Assembly (NCBI GenBank): GCA_031270665.1
Contig: JAISXD010000006.1
Span: 1-64,000, forward strand
Reading direction: 5' to 3'
Length of the DNA stretch: 64,000 bases
Source of the DNA: Tannerellaceae bacterium
Lineage (GTDB): Bacteria; Bacteroidota; Bacteroidia; Bacteroidales; Tannerellaceae
The first letter of the stretch is position 1; every line of letters starts with the position of its first letter. The notes under the pieces are model-generated. The model searched no databases and was not told the origin of the DNA. It saw only the letters and a program-made list of their open reading frames with translations. Of the stretch, positions 61,603 through 64,000 are shown in pieces. A program made the position numbers and the translations under genes.

Positions 61603-62202
61603 ATGAGGATAGGCGTCTTGGCCCTGCAGGGCGGATTTGCAGAACATATCCGGATGCTTCGCTCCCTGCAGGCCGATACCTTCGAGATACGCCGGAGAGA
61701 AGACGCGCTGGGGAGGATGGACGGGCTGGTGCTGCCCGGCGGCGAGAGCACCGCTATCGGCAAGCTGCTGAAAGACCTCGGCCTGTTCGGCCCGCTGAAA
61801 GAGCGGATACGAGGCGGCCTGCCCACCTTCGGCACCTGCGCAGGCATGATATTGCTGGCACGCAGGATTAGCGGCACGGACACGGCGTATTTCGGCGCCA
61901 TAGACATCGAGGTGAAGCGGAACGCCTTCGGACGCCAACTGGGCAGCTTCTTCACCGAGGCCCCCTTCAAAGGGATAGGCACCGTACCGATGACCTTCAT
62001 ACGCGCCCCCTACATCGAAAGGGCCGCGCCGGAGGTAGAAATCCTCTCGCTGGCAGACGGCCATCCCGTAGCCGCCCGCCAGCGACACGTACTGGCCACC
62101 GCCTGCCATCCCGAACTGACGGCAGACAGCCGCATTCACCGTTATTTTATCGAGCAGCTATGCGCAGCAGGGGCGGGTCGCAGGGACTGCCTCACGCTTT
62201 AA
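61603..62202 (+). CDS. pdxT: Pyridoxal 5'-phosphate synthase glutaminase subunit PdxT
   Basis: MRIGVLALQGGFAEHIRML...VLPGGESTAIGKLL...FGTCAGMILLAR...ATACHPELTAD. Confidence 0.97.
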   Translation: MRIGVLALQGGFAEHIRMLRSLQADTFEIRRREDALGRMDGLVLPGGESTAIGKLLKDLGLFGPLKERIRGGLPTFGTCAGMILLARRISGTDTAYFGAIDIEVKRNAFGRQLGSFFTEAPFKGIGTVPMTFIRAPYIERAAPEVEILSLADGHPVAARQRHVLATACHPELTADSRIHRYFIEQLCAAGAGRRDCLTL

Positions 62203-62214
62203 TCCCCTCCCCCA

Positions 62215-62230
62215 GAAAGAAAGAAAGAAA
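62215..62230 (+). repeat. (GAAA)4 simple repeat abutting start codon of HU-HIG paralog 2
   Basis: CCCA(GAAA)4GAATATG; ATG at 62235. Confidence 0.85.
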
Positions 62231-62234
62231 GAAT

Positions 62235-63053
62235 ATGCAGGAAGAGAAAAACACCGTGCTCGTAGAACTCTACGACTCAACGTTCCCGGAAAGGCCCGAC
62301 GACCGTTACGGGCGGATAGTAACCCCCAAGTCGCTGCGCATGGACGACTTGATAAACACCGCCGTCCGCCGGCGGACAGACCTCAATGCGGAAACCCTCC
62401 GCGCCGCCCTCGGCATACTGACGGAGATAGCGGTGAAAGAAATCGCAAACGGCGCCTCGGTAGAGTTCGGCCCGGGGTTCTTCAGCCTCGGCGTAAAGGG
62501 CCCCTTCACCGGCAGCCAACCCAAGTGGAACCCTGCCGTGAACGCCCTGCAGCTAAAGGCCATCCCCGGCGCCGGACTGCGCACCGCTATCGAAGGGATA
62601 CACGTAAACATCCGCGGGATGGCAGGCCCGCAAACCATCGTCAACAAGGTGACAGACGCCACTACGGGGCAGGAAAACAAACGTCTCACCCCGGGCGGCG
62701 GCGCCGAACTGGACGGCAGGCGAATCAAGATTGCAGGCGACAACCCGGCAAACGGCATCCGCCTGCACAGAGAGGACAGCCTGCACAGAGAGGACAGCCT
62801 GAACAATCAGGACGGCCAAGACAGCCAAGCGGTATACCCCATCGCGCCCGAAGCCATACTGCTCAACAGCCCGAAGAAGGTAACCTTCATCGTCCCTCCC
62901 TCCCTGCCCCCCGGCCATTACAAGCTGAGCCTCACCACGCAGTACACAAGTTCTCCTACGCTCCTCAAGGAGCCCCATACATACCTGCTCGACTACATCC
63001 TGGAGGTGGCGCCGTCATCTGCCCCACATAACGATGTTATCTGCCCCACATAA
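62235..63053 (+). CDS. HU-like DNA-binding domain plus Ig-like (DUF4469/HU-HIG type) protein, paralog 2
   Basis: MQEEKNTVLVELYDSTFPERPDDRYGRIVTPKSLRMDDLINTAVRRRTDLNAETLRAALGILTEIAVKEIANGASVEFGPGFFSLGVKG; collinear with paralog 1 throughout. Confidence 0.85.
   Translation: MQEEKNTVLVELYDSTFPERPDDRYGRIVTPKSLRMDDLINTAVRRRTDLNAETLRAALGILTEIAVKEIANGASVEFGPGFFSLGVKGPFTGSQPKWNPAVNALQLKAIPGAGLRTAIEGIHVNIRGMAGPQTIVNKVTDATTGQENKRLTPGGGAELDGRRIKIAGDNPANGIRLHREDSLHREDSLNNQDGQDSQAVYPIAPEAILLNSPKKVTFIVPPSLPPGHYKLSLTTQYTSSPTLLKEPHTYLLDYILEVAPSSAPHNDVICPT
62764..62817 (+). repeat. In-frame 18-bp intragenic repeat (2 exact plus 1 degenerate copy) in HU-HIG paralog 2
   Basis: CTGCACAGAGAGGACAGC x2 then CTGAACAATCAGGACGGC; encodes LHREDS-LHREDS-LNNQDG. 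Confidence 0.9.
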
Positions 63054-63104
63054 CGGCGTTATCTGCCCCACATAATGCCGTTATCTGCCCCACATAACGG
63101 CAGG
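63017..63104. repeat. 4 x 22-bp tandem array spanning the stop codon of HU-HIG paralog 2
   Basis: ATCTGCCCCACATAACGATGTT / ATCTGCCCCACATAACGGCGTT / ATCTGCCCCACATAATGCCGTT / ATCTGCCCCACATAACGGCAGG. Confidence 0.95.
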
Positions 63105-63246
63105 GCGAACCCCGCGGGGCAGGCAGGCAGACGGGCAGGCGACGCAATATTATCCGCCGAAAAGCACGGCAGAGGCTAAAGAAAAGGATTTATATCGTAT
63201 CTTTGCTGCAACGTATACAGAGATAAGGAACTCCAGAATAACACGT

Positions 63247-64000
63247 ATGAAATCAGACAATAATACAGATTACAGCGAAAACGAAGACAACGGCAGGGAA
63301 GAAACAACACAGCCCCTCACCGGCGCAAATGAAGAAGAACTCCCCACGGACGCCCATTCGGAATACAGGGCGCCGGGAAAAAGCGAGGGCAAAACGGCCT
63401 ACCACCTCTCGGGCATGTACCAGGACTGGTTTCTCGACTACGCCTCGTACGTAATCCTGGAACGCGCCGTGCCACACATCAACGACGGGCTGAAGCCGGT
63501 GCAGCGCCGCATCCTCCACTCCATGAAGCGCCTTGACGACGGACGGTACAACAAGGTGGCCAACGTCGTGGGGCATACCATGCAGTTCCACCCCCACGGC
63601 GACGCCTCGATAGGCGATGCGCTGGTGCAGCTCGGGCAGAAAGACCTCCTGATAGACTGCCAGGGCAACTGGGGAAACATCCTCACCGGCGACGGGGCGG
63701 CCGCCCCACGGTACATCGAAGCCCGCCTGTCTCACTTCGCCCTCGAAACCGTATTCAACCCCAAGACCACCGCCTGGCAACCCTCGTACGACGGGCGCAA
63801 CAAAGAGCCGGTCACCCTCCCCGTCAAATTCCCCCTGCTGCTCGCCCAGGGCGTAGAAGGAATCGCCGTAGGACTCTCGTCCAAGATACTGCCGCACAAC
63901 TTCAACGAGCTGCTCGACGCCTCCATTGCCCACCTCAGGGGAGAGCCCTACACGCTCTACCCCGACTTCCAGACAGGCGGCTACATCGACGTAACCAAAT
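63247..64000 (+). CDS. DNA topoisomerase IV subunit A / GyrA-like, 5' portion (runs off window)
   Basis: ATG 63247; YQDWFLDYASYVILERAVPHINDGLKPVQRRILHSMKRLDDGRYNKVANVVGHTMQFHPHGDASIGDALVQLGQKDLLIDCQGNWGN; open to window end; TATCTTTG -7 box 63198-63205. Confidence 0.93.
   Translation, partial: MKSDNNTDYSENEDNGREETTQPLTGANEEELPTDAHSEYRAPGKSEGKTAYHLSGMYQDWFLDYASYVILERAVPHINDGLKPVQRRILHSMKRLDDGRYNKVANVVGHTMQFHPHGDASIGDALVQLGQKDLLIDCQGNWGNILTGDGAAAPRYIEARLSHFALETVFNPKTTAWQPSYDGRNKEPVTLPVKFPLLLAQGVEGIAVGLSSKILPHNFNELLDASIAHLRGEPYTLYPDFQTGGYIDVTK

Noticed and set aside
63017-63104. CRISPR array
   Set aside because: Contiguous 22-mers without spacers; no cas genes in window.

Overview
The window is a Bacteroidales-type chromosome segment. 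The evidence is TAnnTTTG promoter boxes, Bacteroidetes-specific protein families and gene content; it may be close to Tannerellaceae, but I cannot place the genus. Most of it is core and metabolic genes: mutA/mutB, guaA, pgi, gpsA, lysS, dnaJ/grpE, mutS2, an ABC-F protein, a CusBAC-type RND metal efflux operon, an MsbA-like exporter, a GH95 lipoprotein, dnaG, a NatAB-like ABC pair, engB, sufE, an M28 peptidase, a Zn/Cd P-type ATPase, a MocR regulator divergent from pdxST, and the 5' part of a topoisomerase IV subunit A gene that runs off the right edge. Mobile-element traces are an intact IS982-family element (~51853-52887), a decayed IS110-type transposase (~56222-56415), and small GNAT, Fic, AraC and HTH gene remnants. 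The main non-routine observations are: (1) two paralogous HU-like DNA-binding plus Ig-like (DUF4469/HU-HIG type) genes, each with a four-copy 22-23 bp tandem array of unrelated sequence starting at its stop codon and carrying short inverted repeats; (2) a promoter-closing stem-terminator architecture at 54259-54478 that looks like a ~200-nt structured ncRNA (6S-like candidate); (3) nearly identical TTGCAAC-n3-GTTGCAA palindromes at the same distance from the -7 box of two separate metal-efflux loci; (4) a ten-copy 11-bp-period array upstream of grpE. All calls come from reading the sequence and the supplied ORF translations; no database search was run.
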